Positions 19,087 through 29,860 of a DNA stretch of 48,842 bases are shown piece after piece. The position numbers and the translations under genes were made by a program. Numbering within the stretch: position 1 is the first letter of the stretch; every line of letters starts with the position of its first letter. Below the pieces are notes generated by a model. It was not told the origin of the DNA and did not search any database. It saw nothing but the letters and a program-made list of their open reading frames with translations. The DNA is taken from NCBI RefSeq assembly GCF_016613415.1, contig NZ_JACWCT010000117.1:1-48842 (forward strand). Reading direction: 5' to 3'. This stretch comes from Methylobacterium ajmalii (GTDB taxonomy: Bacteria; Pseudomonadota; Alphaproteobacteria; Rhizobiales; Beijerinckiaceae).

Positions 19087-19236
19087 TTAGGCGACCGAGC
19101 GGGCGATGCCCTGGATCTCGAAGCGGCTGATGCCGAGATCGTCGAGCTCGCGGTCGGACAGACGCGACAGCTCGTGGACGGTCTCGCGGTAGCGGAGGTA
19201 GGAGCGGATCTTGCTGAGGATGAGGGAGACGAACAT
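19087..19236 (-). CDS. DUF1127 small protein
   Basis: A 49-residue basic protein of the DUF1127 (YjiS-like) family: [18 protein letters not shown] followed by the hallmark [19 protein letters not shown]. Such proteins are abundant in alphaproteobacteria; some have been linked to phosphate or stress regulation or RNA turnover, but none can be assigned here. The ATG at 19236 is preceded by AGAGG at suitable spacing; the longer frame to 19365 is not protein-like. It lies 184 bases upstream of trmFO on the same strand. Confidence 0.88.
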   Translation of the reverse strand: MFVSLILSKIRSYLRYRETVHELSRLSDRELDDLGISRFEIQGIARSVA

Positions 19237-19639
19237 CGGTTTTGACCTCTGAGCGGGCATCCGGTGCGAACCGTTTCGGCACCGACCGCCTGCTTCTGTT
19301 GCAACGCACCATATGGGAGTTGGCTGCCGTGGTGTGAGACGGGACTGCGTAAGCCAGCCATGCACGATTCACATGCAGCGGTCAGGGAATCGTCAACAAT
19401 CCCGGATGCTCGCCGATTTGGCAGCACTCTGGCGCATGAAGCGCAATTCCCACGGGGATTTAGGCACTATGCTGCAGGGCCCCGAGGGAGCGGGCTGACG
19501 CTGGGATCGGAGTGCCGCGGGATCGTAGGGACGCGCGATCGAGGCAGTCGCTGGCGACATGGTGTGCAGTGCAATGTCGGCCCGTCGCAGTGCCGATGTT
19601 TTGGGCATTCCGTGATCCGAGCCGCGCGGCCCCGGCTCC
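19237..19639. other. Intergenic region between the PAP2-family and DUF1127 genes
   Basis: About 400 bases of somewhat lower GC than the flanks. It should contain the DUF1127 promoter (minus strand). A short plus-strand frame at 19406-19498 ([20 protein letters not shown]) was seen, but it has no recognisable family or convincing ribosome-binding site, so it is not called. Confidence 0.5.
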
Positions 19640-20641
19640 TCATCGGGTCGCCCGCTCGGCGGTCGCGACGCGCGCCGACGGGTCGGTCGGCCGGTACAGG
19701 AGCGCCGGCGAGCCGGCGAGACGATCGAGGAGGCGATAGCCGAGATCGGAGCCGCGCACCGCGAGCAGGATCGCGAGGCCGGCAACGAGATGGCCCGCCG
19801 CGACGTCCATCACGTAGTGACCTCCGCAGCCGACGGTGGCGATGGACATGATCCCGTCAAGGACGATGGCGGGCAGGCGCAGGGACGGGAAGACCCAGAA
19901 CGACCATGCCGACAGGACCGCCGAGGCGGCATGGAAGCTCGGAAACGAGATGATCCCGAGTTCGGGCCGGCCCGAGAGATCGCGCAGCGCCCCCGACCGC
20001 AGCGCGTCGTAGGCCGCGACGTCCGTCGCGCCGTGGGGCCATGACGGGGTGCCGCGCCAGGCCGGATCGAGGAAGGCGACGATGCCGCGCGTCGGCGCCG
20101 CGATGCTCAGGATCGACGTGAGGAAGATCGCGATGGCGAAGGCGGCGAGATAGCGGTCGAGCGCGCGATACCGACCGGATGCGGCGTAGAGGCCGATCAC
20201 CACGACCATCTGCGGGATCATGCAGCGATAGGACACGTCCAGGACGGCCCGGATCCCCGGATTGGCATCGAGCCACCGCATCCAGGCGACGTGATCGAAG
20301 CCGAGCGCCAGGTCGATTCCCCTGACCGTGTCGTCCACGAGCGGCAGCGCGAAGGCCTGCGCCTGCCACGGGAAGACGAGGGTGAAGTCGAGGATCGCCA
20401 CCACGGCGACGCAGGTCTGCAGCGGTCCCGTCAGTCGATCCCGCATCCGCGATCCCGACGGCAGGCACAAGGCGAAGCACAGGCCGGCCAGAACCGCGAG
20501 CAACCACAGATCGGTCCTCCGTATCGTGAATCCGAACAAGATTGTCATGCCTTGCATCATGATGCTGCACAGGCAAAGCAAAGCGAGAAGGAACGGAGAA
20601 AGCGACGCGGTGGACGCGGTGACGGGGAATTTCGATGCCAT
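19640..20641 (-). CDS. PAP2-family (Aur1/Ipt1-like) membrane phosphatase
   Basis: A 333-residue integral membrane protein with about eight hydrophobic segments. The C-terminal half has the PAP2 phosphatase pattern: FPSFHAASAVLSAWSF (about 231-246, with the conserved SxH) and CGGHYVMDVAAGHLVAG (about 272-288, with the catalytic His followed by Asp). This arrangement fits the PAP2_3/inositol-phosphotransferase-like group acting on lipid phosphates at the outer face of the inner membrane. The substrate is unknown. Its 5' end has lower GC and more varied codon use than neighbours, and an AT-rich island lies just upstream, both hinting at horizontal acquisition. Confidence 0.8.
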   Translation of the reverse strand: MASKFPVTASTASLSPFLLALLCLCSIMMQGMTILFGFTIRRTDLWLLAVLAGLCFALCLPSGSRMRDRLTGPLQTCVAVVAILDFTLVFPWQAQAFALPLVDDTVRGIDLALGFDHVAWMRWLDANPGIRAVLDVSYRCMIPQMVVVIGLYAASGRYRALDRYLAAFAIAIFLTSILSIAAPTRGIVAFLDPAWRGTPSWPHGATDVAAYDALRSGALRDLSGRPELGIISFPSFHAASAVLSAWSFWVFPSLRLPAIVLDGIMSIATVGCGGHYVMDVAAGHLVAGLAILLAVRGSDLGYRLLDRLAGSPALLYRPTDPSARVATAERATR

Positions 20642-21068
20642 ATCGCTGCGACCTGCAAGATAGGAAGCCCATCAGGCTTTGGGCCGATTAATTTGAGATG
20701 AAAATCATTTCGGCAGATATGCGTTTATCCGAAGATACGACATATATAAATAGATCGATGACAGAAATTTATAGTGATATTCTCGGCGTGAATTGCTCTA
20801 ACAATATTGAGCGAAGTCGATCGATACCGCCATCAAGACGAAAAAGTTCGCTATTTTTTCGATCGCTCGATCGGGCGGGTTGCGCCGGCTTCGGTGTCGG
20901 TGGAGCGTGCGGGAAGGCGAACGGCGCCGGCGCGGTTCCGCGGCCGCCGATGTCGGTCGGGGAGGAAGCCGCCGGCGGACCATCGTGCCGCTCCGGGCGC
21001 CGCTTGGAGGCCGGCCGCGCGCGGCGCCGGAAGACCGGCCTGGAGGCCCGAGCCGGCGCCGCCGTGCC
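20642..21068. other. Intergenic region with AT-rich island upstream of the PAP2 gene
   Basis: Positions 20685-20870 are markedly AT-rich for this genome (for example ACATATATAAATAGATCG and AACAATATTGAGCG) and contain repeated CGATCG palindromes (20815-20875). The remaining part up to 21068 is ordinary GC-rich DNA without a gene. The island should hold the promoter of the minus-strand PAP2 gene. A plus-strand frame beginning at 20698 reads through both compositions and is not credible as a gene. Confidence 0.7.
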
Positions 21069-22043
21069 TCAGTGCAGCCGCGGCGCGACCAAGAAGGTCG
21101 CGCGGTCGGCCGAGACGACCGGGATGCTGAGCGTGCGGCCGTCGCGGTGCACGGTGAGCGGCACGGTGATGCCGGCCGGGCCCAGCGCCCAGACCGCGCG
21201 GAGGAAGCCCGCGAGGTCGCCGACCTCCTCCTGTCCCACCGCCATCAGGATGTCGCCGGCGCGCAGGTCGGCGACCTCGGCGGGCGCCCGGGGCGACAGG
21301 CCCATCACCACGACCTGGTCGTCGATCTCGGTGGCGTAGAGGCCGAGCCAGGGCCGGGGCGGGCCGGAGACCCGCCCGAGGGTCGTCAGGTCGGCCAGGA
21401 TCGGCTTCAGGAGGTCGATCGGCACCGACATGTTGATCGGGCGCCCGTCGCGGCCGCTCTGCTGCAGCTGCAGCGAGCCGATGCCGGTGAGTTCGCCGGC
21501 CGGGCCGATCAGCGCCGCCCCGCCCCAATGCGGATGGGCGGGCGAGGTGAAGATCGCGTCGTCAAGGAGGTACTCCCAGTAGCCGGCGAATTCCTGCACC
21601 GCGACGACCTCGGCGGCCACGGAGCGGGAGCGGCCGCCGGCTCCGGCCATCACCAGCTTGTCGCCGACGCGCAGGGAGGCGGCGCTGCCGATCGGCAGGT
21701 GCGGCAGGTCGAGCGACCCCAGGGCCTGCACCAGGCCCAGGCCCGTGGCGGCGTCGTAGCCGACGACGTGGCCGGGGAGGGTGCGCCCGTCATGGGCGGT
21801 GAGCCAGACCGTGTCGGCCTCGGTGATCAGGTAGCCGATGGTGAGCACCAGGCCGTCCTCGCCGATGACGACGCCGTTGCCGGCCCGCTCGGTGCCGAGG
21901 ATCTCGGCCGTGTAGGCGCCGTCCGGCACCCGCGAGGACAGGGCGACGATCGCCGTCAGGGTCTGGTCGAGGTCGTACGAGTAGGCCGCCGGGCGGGGCT
22001 GCACCGAGGAGGGGATCTTCCAGTCGCCGGGCGCCGCCATCAT
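21069..22043 (-). CDS. HtrA-like S1C protein with PDZ domain, catalytic triad missing
   Basis: A 324-residue protein with the DegP/HtrA layout: a trypsin-like domain (about 40-215) and a C-terminal PDZ domain (about 230-310: PWLGLYATEI, LRAGDILMAVGQEEV). All three catalytic positions are altered. GNGVVIGEDGLVLTIGYLI has IGY where active enzymes have NHV; YDAATGLGLVQ has TGL instead of TDL; HPHWGGAAL replaces GNSGGPL. It is therefore probably a pseudoprotease with a binding or chaperone role. No signal peptide is seen from the ATG at 22043, which is preceded by AGGAGA. Export from a further-upstream start is unlikely because that sequence is arginine-rich shadow, so a cytoplasmic location must be considered. 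Confidence 0.82.
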   Translation of the reverse strand: MMAAPGDWKIPSSVQPRPAAYSYDLDQTLTAIVALSSRVPDGAYTAEILGTERAGNGVVIGEDGLVLTIGYLITEADTVWLTAHDGRTLPGHVVGYDAATGLGLVQALGSLDLPHLPIGSAASLRVGDKLVMAGAGGRSRSVAAEVVAVQEFAGYWEYLLDDAIFTSPAHPHWGGAALIGPAGELTGIGSLQLQQSGRDGRPINMSVPIDLLKPILADLTTLGRVSGPPRPWLGLYATEIDDQVVVMGLSPRAPAEVADLRAGDILMAVGQEEVGDLAGFLRAVWALGPAGITVPLTVHRDGRTLSIPVVSADRATFLVAPRLH

Positions 22044-22173
22044 GGTCTCCTGCCGGGGCTCGGCGCCCCGCGCGTCACATCTCGAAGGGCGTCGGGGCTC
22101 CGACGGCCCAGTCCGCACGCTCCACGTTATAGGTCGCGGGGTCCCGGCCCGACAGGCGCCCGCAACGCAGAAC

Positions 22174-22225
22174 GCCCGGCTCGCGACGAGCCGGGCGCCG
22201 GACGGGCCTCGCCGCGGCGAGGCCC
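22174..22225 (-). terminator. Two tandem hairpins after the outer-membrane protein gene
   Basis: GGGCCTCG/CGAGGCCC (22204-22211 with 22218-22225) and GCCCGGCTCG/CGAGCCGGGC (22174-22183 with 22187-22196) are both perfect stems. They start 29 bases downstream of the minus-strand stop at 22255 and are followed by a short T-containing stretch. They probably end the outer-membrane protein transcript. Confidence 0.6.
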
Positions 22226-22254
22226 GGGGATCGCGTGCGCGATCGGTTCTTCGA

Positions 22255-23259
22255 TCAGTACTTGCGGATGAGCGGGACCGGCGCCGGCTCGGGCGCGGCC
22301 GCCACGGTGTAGAGCGGGGCGACGACGCGGAACCAGCCCTCGGTCGAGTAGGCCTCGCGGTTCGTCGCCAGGCCGGTGACCGGCGAGATCTGGCGCGCCG
22401 AGGTGGCGACGTCGCGGGCGACCCAGGCCTGGACCGTGAACTTGCCGAAATCGTAGCCGACGAGGCCGCCGAGGGCGAAGCGGCCGCCGCCGCCACCCAC
22501 CACCGTGCCGCAGGTGGCGAAGTTGCCGTTGCACGGCGCGCCGAAGGCGAGCTGGCTGCGGTTCGGCAGGTTGGCGGTGCCGTAGCCGATGGCGCCGATC
22601 TCGAACTTGCCGAACTTCTTGGTCGCGGTCAGGTCGAGGTTGAGGGCGTCGGTCGGGTACTGGCTGCCGTAGAAGCCCGGGATGCCGCCGCGGCCGCCGA
22701 AGCGGGCCGGCGTGTCGTAGAAGTTGTAGGTCAGGTTGGCGGTGACGTTCCAGCCGTCGCCGGTGTAGCTGATGGCGAAGCCCTGGCGGTAGGTGTTCGA
22801 GGCCAGGATCGGCAGGCCGCCGCCGCGGCCGGCATTCAGCTCGTTCAGGTACACGCCGGCCAGGTAGCTGACGCCGATGTTGTTGCCGAGATCCCAGGCG
22901 AAGATGCCGCCGACGAAGGTGCCGACGTTGATGCTGGTGTCCCGCCCGCCCGGAGCGCGGGAGAAGGTGAATACGGTCGGCGGAGCGACGGCGAGCTCGA
23001 CGCGGGCGCCGAACACCTTCCAGGGGGTCGACCAGACCAGGACCGGGATGTTGACCGCGGTGTCGGTCGAGGTGAGGTTCGGGCCGTCCGGGCTGCGATA
23101 GGTGAACGTGTTGATCGCGTACACGCCCTCGGGCAGCGGCGCGCCGATCGCGAGGCCGACCTGCTCGCCGGGCACCGTCGTCGTCTGCGCGTAGGATGCC
23201 GTCGCCGACATGCTGAGGGACAGGGCAGCCGCCCCCGCGGCGAGCCAATACTTGACCAT
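22255..23259 (-). CDS. Outer-membrane beta-barrel transporter-like protein (SphA / phenol MetA family)
   Basis: A 334-residue exported protein. The signal peptide is MVKYWLAAGAAALSLSMS followed by ATASYAQ, cleaved after about residue 25. The mature part resembles the MetA-pathway/SphA outer-membrane family: IGAPLPEGVYAINTFTYRS near the start, then alternating aromatic/polar strands with many Gly, Tyr and Phe. A CNGNFATC segment may form a disulphide in a loop. The last residues are a Pro/Ala tail. The ATG at 23259 has GGAAGGAA upstream, so it is preferred over the longer frame to 23307. The transported compound cannot be told. Confidence 0.8.
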   Translation of the reverse strand: MVKYWLAAGAAALSLSMSATASYAQTTTVPGEQVGLAIGAPLPEGVYAINTFTYRSPDGPNLTSTDTAVNIPVLVWSTPWKVFGARVELAVAPPTVFTFSRAPGGRDTSINVGTFVGGIFAWDLGNNIGVSYLAGVYLNELNAGRGGGLPILASNTYRQGFAISYTGDGWNVTANLTYNFYDTPARFGGRGGIPGFYGSQYPTDALNLDLTATKKFGKFEIGAIGYGTANLPNRSQLAFGAPCNGNFATCGTVVGGGGGRFALGGLVGYDFGKFTVQAWVARDVATSARQISPVTGLATNREAYSTEGWFRVVAPLYTVAAAPEPAPVPLIRKY

Positions 23260-23623
23260 GAGATTTCCTTCCCAGCTACTCTCGGGAAGGGACCGCCGCT
23301 CATGCATCGACGTCGCGCGCTATGAAGTGCGCACGTGAATCGACACCTCGCTCCGTGCGGCCCCCGCCGTGTTGCGCAGTCTGAACGGGATAATCTTCCA
23401 ACAGCCACGCTCCGAACGCCAGCCCTTTGCCCAGGCGGGTTGCAGAGGTTGCCTGGCCGTTGCGCAAATGACGCATTTCCGACACAGACGGGGACGGTGG
23501 AGCCGCACGATTACTGCGGCGTATTTTCGGAAAAAACATCCGCTTGCTGCGCCGCACAAGCCGCTTCGCGGCCTTGGCGGCGCAGGTTCATGGGTGTTTT
23601 GCCGGAGAACGGGCCGCCTGAAG
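23260..23623. other. Intergenic region between uvrA and the outer-membrane protein gene
   Basis: About 360 bases downstream of uvrA and upstream of the outer-membrane protein gene, both on the minus strand. It should contain the promoter of the latter. Several short frames of 80-90 codons cross it but show no family resemblance and no ribosome-binding site. No clear terminator for uvrA was found; the AAAAAA at 23532-23537 is the only homopolymer of note. Confidence 0.5.
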
Positions 23624-26629
<3,006 letters not shown>

Positions 26630-26812
26630 GCGGGAAGGCTCCGGGCCGCCAGCGACGGGGCGCGGCCAGGCTTGATGGGACCGGGGACCGGCCGGGAGCC
26701 CGCGGGGACGAGAACCCTGTCGACCGTGATGGTGACCAGATGGGGCCGCCCTGACGGATAACCAGATGGGGCTCCCGGGGCGGGGCGCCGGACAAGTCTT
26801 CGTTTACGATTA

Positions 26813-26827
26813 GAACAAACTGCGTAC
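26813..26827 (-). promoter_or_regulatory. Candidate SOS (LexA) box upstream of uvrA
   Basis: On the minus strand the sequence is GTACGCAGTTTGTTC, matching the alphaproteobacterial LexA consensus GTTC-N7-GTTC at seven of eight conserved bases. It lies between the Lrp-type gene and uvrA, 184 bases before the uvrA start, and uvrA is a classical SOS gene. A regulatory role is inferred. Confidence 0.55.
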
Positions 26828-26846
26828 AGCGGCAACCGCCGCGATC

Positions 26847-27311
26847 TCACAGGCTGAGCGGCGCGTTGTCGACCACCTCCTTCATGACGAAGAAGGTCCG
26901 GGTCTGGCGCACGCCGGGCAGGGCGATCAGCGTCTCGCTGTGCAGCCGGTTGAAGTCGGCCATGTCGGAGACGCGGATCTTGAGGAAGTAGTCGAAGTCG
27001 CCGGCGACGAGGTGGCAGTCGAGCACCGTCGGCATGGCGAGCGCCGCCGCCTCGAAGGCCGAGAAGCTCTCCGGGGTGGACCTGTCGAGCACCACGCCGA
27101 CGAGGACCAGCGAGCCGCGCCCGACCTTCTCGGGCGCCACCACGGCGCGAACGCCGCGCAGGTAGCCGTCGTCGAACAGGCGTTGGGTGCGGCGGTGGCA
27201 GGTCGCCGGGCTGGTGTTCACGCGCTTGGCGAGCTCGGCGTTGCCGATGCGGCCATCCTCTTGCAGGAGCCGGAGAATTTTCAGGTCGATGCGGTCGAGG
27301 CCGTCCGCCAT
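26847..27311 (-). CDS. acdR: Lrp/AsnC-family regulator, probable AcdR
   Basis: A 154-residue transcription factor with an N-terminal winged helix-turn-helix (LDRIDLKILRLLQEDGRIGN, then AELAKRVNTSPATCHRRTQRL) and a C-terminal RAM/AsnC ligand-binding domain (LVLVGVVLDR ... VLDCHLVAGDFDYFLKIRV). It is divergent from acdS with 155 bases between start codons, the usual arrangement for AcdR, which activates acdS in response to ACC. The specific name rests on this position. It may also regulate itself. Confidence 0.82.
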   Translation of the reverse strand: MADGLDRIDLKILRLLQEDGRIGNAELAKRVNTSPATCHRRTQRLFDDGYLRGVRAVVAPEKVGRGSLVLVGVVLDRSTPESFSAFEAAALAMPTVLDCHLVAGDFDYFLKIRVSDMADFNRLHSETLIALPGVRQTRTFFVMKEVVDNAPLSL

Positions 27312-27355
27312 GGAAGATCCTTCCGTTTCGTCGCTTCTGCGTGAACGTCTCTAGC

Positions 27356-27382
27356 ACGAAGCGAGGAATTTACCCCTCGTCG
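27356..27382. promoter_or_regulatory. Dyad in the acdR-acdS intergenic region
   Basis: CGAGG (27362-27366) and CCTCG (27375-27379) flank an AT-rich core AATTTACC, with partial extension of the dyad by ACGA and TCGT outside. The location 45 bases upstream of the regulator and 85 bases upstream of acdS suits an Lrp-type operator. Function is inferred from position. Confidence 0.4.
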
Positions 27383-27466
27383 TTGCAGCAGGGCCGGCAA
27401 GTTCGAGAGCACCTTTCACCCGATCGCGGCTAGGATGAAGGCGGCTTCCACACAGGACCCCCGGCG

Positions 27467-28489
27467 ATGATTCCTTCGATGCTGTCGCAGTTCGAGCGCT
27501 ACCCCCTGACCTTCGGGCCGACCCCGATCGAGCACCTGCCGCGCTTGACCGCGCATCTGGGCGGCGACGTGCAGATCTACGCCAAGCGCGACGACTGCAA
27601 CTCGGGCCTCGCCTATGGCGGCAACAAGCTGCGCAAGCTCGAATACATCGTGCCGGACGCGATCGCCTCGGGCGCCGACACGCTGGTGTCGATCGGCGGC
27701 GTGCAGTCGAACCACACCCGCATGGTGGCGGCGGTGGCGGCCAAGATCGGCATGAAGTGCCGGGTAATCCAGGAAGCCTGGGTGCCGCACGAGGACGCGG
27801 TCTACGACCGGGTCGGCAACATCATGCTGACGCGGATCATGGGCGCCGAGTCTCAGCTCGTGGATGACGGCTTCGACATCGGCATCCGCGACAGCTGGAA
27901 GCAGGCGATCGAGGACGTGAAGGCCAAGGGCGGCAAGCCCTACGCGATTCCCGCCGGCGCCTCGGTGCACAAGTTCGGCGGCCTCGGCTATGTCGGCTTC
28001 GCCGAGGAGGTGCGCCGGCAGGAGGCCGAGATGGGCCTCCACTTCGACTACATCGTGGTCTGCACCGTCACCGGCTCGACCCACGCCGGCATGCTGGTCG
28101 GCTTCTCGGCGGACGGCCGCGCCCGCAACGTCATCGGCATCGACGCTTCCTGCACGCCGGCCCAGACCCGGGCGCAGGTGCTGGAGATCGCCCGCAACAC
28201 CGCGGCTCTGGTCGGGGCCGGCGAGATCGTCGCCGACGACGTGGTGATCAAGGAGGACTACGCCTATCCGGTCTACGGCGTGCCCTCGAAGGAGACCGTC
28301 GAGGCGATCCGCCTCGCCGCCCGGCTCGAGGCGATGATCACCGACCCGGTCTACGAGGGCAAGTCGATGCAGGGCATGATCGACCTCGTGCAGAAGGGCT
28401 TCTTCCCCAAGGGCTCGAAGGTGCTCTACGCCCATCTCGGCGGCGCACCGGCGCTGAACGGCTACAGCTACACGTTCCGCAACGGGTGA
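27467..28489 (+). CDS. acdS: 1-aminocyclopropane-1-carboxylate deaminase
   Basis: PLP enzyme that breaks the ethylene precursor ACC into 2-oxobutyrate and ammonia, used by plant-associated bacteria. The 340-residue product matches the family throughout: [16 protein letters not shown] (9-24), the PLP lysine in [11 protein letters not shown] (Lys54), [11 protein letters not shown], and [16 protein letters not shown] with Tyr296-Glu297. [16 protein letters not shown] at the C terminus supplies the Leu typical of true ACC deaminases rather than D-cysteine desulfhydrases. The ATG at 27467 has AGGA nine bases upstream. Start, length and catalytic residues all appear intact. Confidence 0.95.
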   Translation: MIPSMLSQFERYPLTFGPTPIEHLPRLTAHLGGDVQIYAKRDDCNSGLAYGGNKLRKLEYIVPDAIASGADTLVSIGGVQSNHTRMVAAVAAKIGMKCRVIQEAWVPHEDAVYDRVGNIMLTRIMGAESQLVDDGFDIGIRDSWKQAIEDVKAKGGKPYAIPAGASVHKFGGLGYVGFAEEVRRQEAEMGLHFDYIVVCTVTGSTHAGMLVGFSADGRARNVIGIDASCTPAQTRAQVLEIARNTAALVGAGEIVADDVVIKEDYAYPVYGVPSKETVEAIRLAARLEAMITDPVYEGKSMQGMIDLVQKGFFPKGSKVLYAHLGGAPALNGYSYTFRNG

Positions 28490-28500
28490 GGCGGCGAGGG

Positions 28501-28532
28501 TTTGTTCGACATCGTCTCGCTCGTCGAACAAA
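28501..28532 (+). terminator. Stem-loop after acdS
   Basis: TTTGTTCGAC (28501-28510) and GTCGAACAAA (28523-28532) are perfect inverted repeats around a 12-base loop, starting 11 bases after the acdS stop. Position and symmetry fit a terminator, possibly bidirectional; no separate T-run follows, although the stem itself ends in AAA. Confidence 0.6.
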
Positions 28533-28554
28533 CCCCGGACCTGCCCACCTCCGC

Positions 28555-28694
28555 GTCATCCCGGGGCCGCGCAGCGGAACCCGGGATCCACAAACGCTGA
28601 CGGTTCAAGATGAAGCGGGACGCAATCCGCCTCGTCCTCCAGCCTCGGCGGTCATGGATCCCGGGTTCCCGGCTGCGCCGAGCCCCGGGATGAC
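28555..28694. repeat. Palindromic intergenic element, copy 2
   Basis: GTCATCCCGGGGC (28555-28567) and GCCCCGGGATGAC (28682-28694) are perfect inverted repeats. Inside them ACCCGGGATCCA and TGGATCCCGGGT form a second perfect pair. It sits between convergent acdS and the GH25 gene, like copy 1 at 17270-17407 between another convergent pair. The shared order of motifs shows common descent. Confidence 0.8.
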
Positions 28695-28740
28695 ATCGAG
28701 GGCTTCAGTGGGCTTGCGAGAACTCATCGGCTCCAATGAA

Positions 28741-28772
28741 GAAGCCCGGTCGCTCGTCGCGGACCGGGCTTC
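28741..28772 (-). terminator. Terminator hairpin after the GH25 gene
   Basis: GAAGCCCGGTC (28741-28751) and GACCGGGCTTC (28762-28772) form a perfect 11-bp stem with a 10-base loop. On the minus strand it starts 26 bases after the GH25 stop and is followed by a T-containing stretch (TTCATTGG). Confidence 0.65.
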
Positions 28773-28797
28773 CTCGTTGCCAATACTCGGTCCAGCG

Positions 28798-29664
28798 TCA
28801 CTTGTCGGTGCACAGCCCCGCGGCCGAGAGCCGGCGGTGGTTGCGCGGGTCGCAGTCGGTGGCCAGGAACGAGGCCCATTCGGCCTTGGTGCCGTAGAAG
28901 GCGTTGCGGTCGACGTCGCCGCGCACGCCCGGCACCCGGCCGGTCGAGGTGAACTGCCACAGCATCCAGTCGCGGTTGACGTAGCGCTGCTCCGGCTCGG
29001 CCGCGGTGGAGCGCACCCAGTGCGGGTAATCCGGCAGCTCGCCCTCCAGCACGTCCTTGTGGAAGGTGATGTCGGTGTAGATGATCGGCCGCTTGCCGGT
29101 ATAGGCTTCCATCTCCCGCAGCATGTACTCGGTCATGGCGAGCGCCTGGGCCTTGGGCAGCTTCTTGGGGCAGAGCTGCGAATGGCCGTTCCACTCGACG
29201 TCGAGGACCGGGGGGAGGGCGGTCGGGTCGTTGGGGACGTTGCGCTTGAACCAGTCCATCTGGTCCTTGGCCGAGCGGCACCAGAACACGAAGTGGTAGG
29301 CGCCCCGCGGCACGCCGGCCCGGCCGGCCCCGTCCCAGTTCTCGCGGAACCGGTCGTCGACGTGGTCGCCGCCCTCGGTCGCCTTGATGTAGGCGAACTG
29401 GGTGCCGGCGCCCTTCACCGAGGTCCAGTCGATCGGGCCCTGCCACTTCGAGACGTCGATGCCCTGGATCGGGTGAAGCTTCGCCTTGGCGACGCCCGGA
29501 TGGGGCTTCGCGTCGCCCTTGGTCGGGTAGAAATCGGCTCCGCCGCCGGCGCAGGCCGCCAGCGTCGCGAGGCTCGCCGCCGCGAGCGCGCGCCTGCCCC
29601 ACAGGACGCCGCGCGACAGGACGGAGGACCACGGGGCGGAGGGGATCGTCGACTCCATCGGCAT
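28798..29664 (-). CDS. GH25 lysozyme-like lipoprotein
   Basis: A predicted muramidase of glycoside hydrolase family 25, about 288 residues. It has a signal sequence with lipobox LATLAACAGGG, so it is probably anchored in the envelope. The catalytic barrel starts IQGIDVSKWQGPIDW and continues with QFAYIKATEGGDHVDDRF, RGAYHFVFWCRS and PPVLDVEWNGHSQLC, which hold the acidic residues expected of the family. The start is uncertain: ATG at 29664, ATG at 29658 or GTG at 29694 are in frame, none with a strong ribosome-binding site. The role could be wall remodelling or defence. Confidence 0.85.
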   Translation of the reverse strand: MPMESTIPSAPWSSVLSRGVLWGRRALAAASLATLAACAGGGADFYPTKGDAKPHPGVAKAKLHPIQGIDVSKWQGPIDWTSVKGAGTQFAYIKATEGGDHVDDRFRENWDGAGRAGVPRGAYHFVFWCRSAKDQMDWFKRNVPNDPTALPPVLDVEWNGHSQLCPKKLPKAQALAMTEYMLREMEAYTGKRPIIYTDITFHKDVLEGELPDYPHWVRSTAAEPEQRYVNRDWMLWQFTSTGRVPGVRGDVDRNAFYGTKAEWASFLATDCDPRNHRRLSAAGLCTDK

Positions 29665-29860
29665 CGGGGCGCGGCCTGACTTCACGCTGAACACTATGGA
29701 TATTCGATGCGGTAGGGCCGGTTAATGGAAGCTTGACGGAATTGGGACGGAATTTCGAAACCCGTGGCGCCAGCGCCACATAGGCCTAGGCCGCGGCTCG
29801 TCGCGGCCTTCACCGTCGGGCATAAGCCCCGGCAGGGACTGGGATTTGTCGAGACGCCGC

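Noticed and set aside
20698..21339. A 213-codon plus-strand frame starting in the AT-rich island
   Set aside because: It crosses abruptly from AT-rich to GC-rich DNA and then runs antisense to the end of the HtrA-like gene; no ribosome-binding site and no family resemblance.
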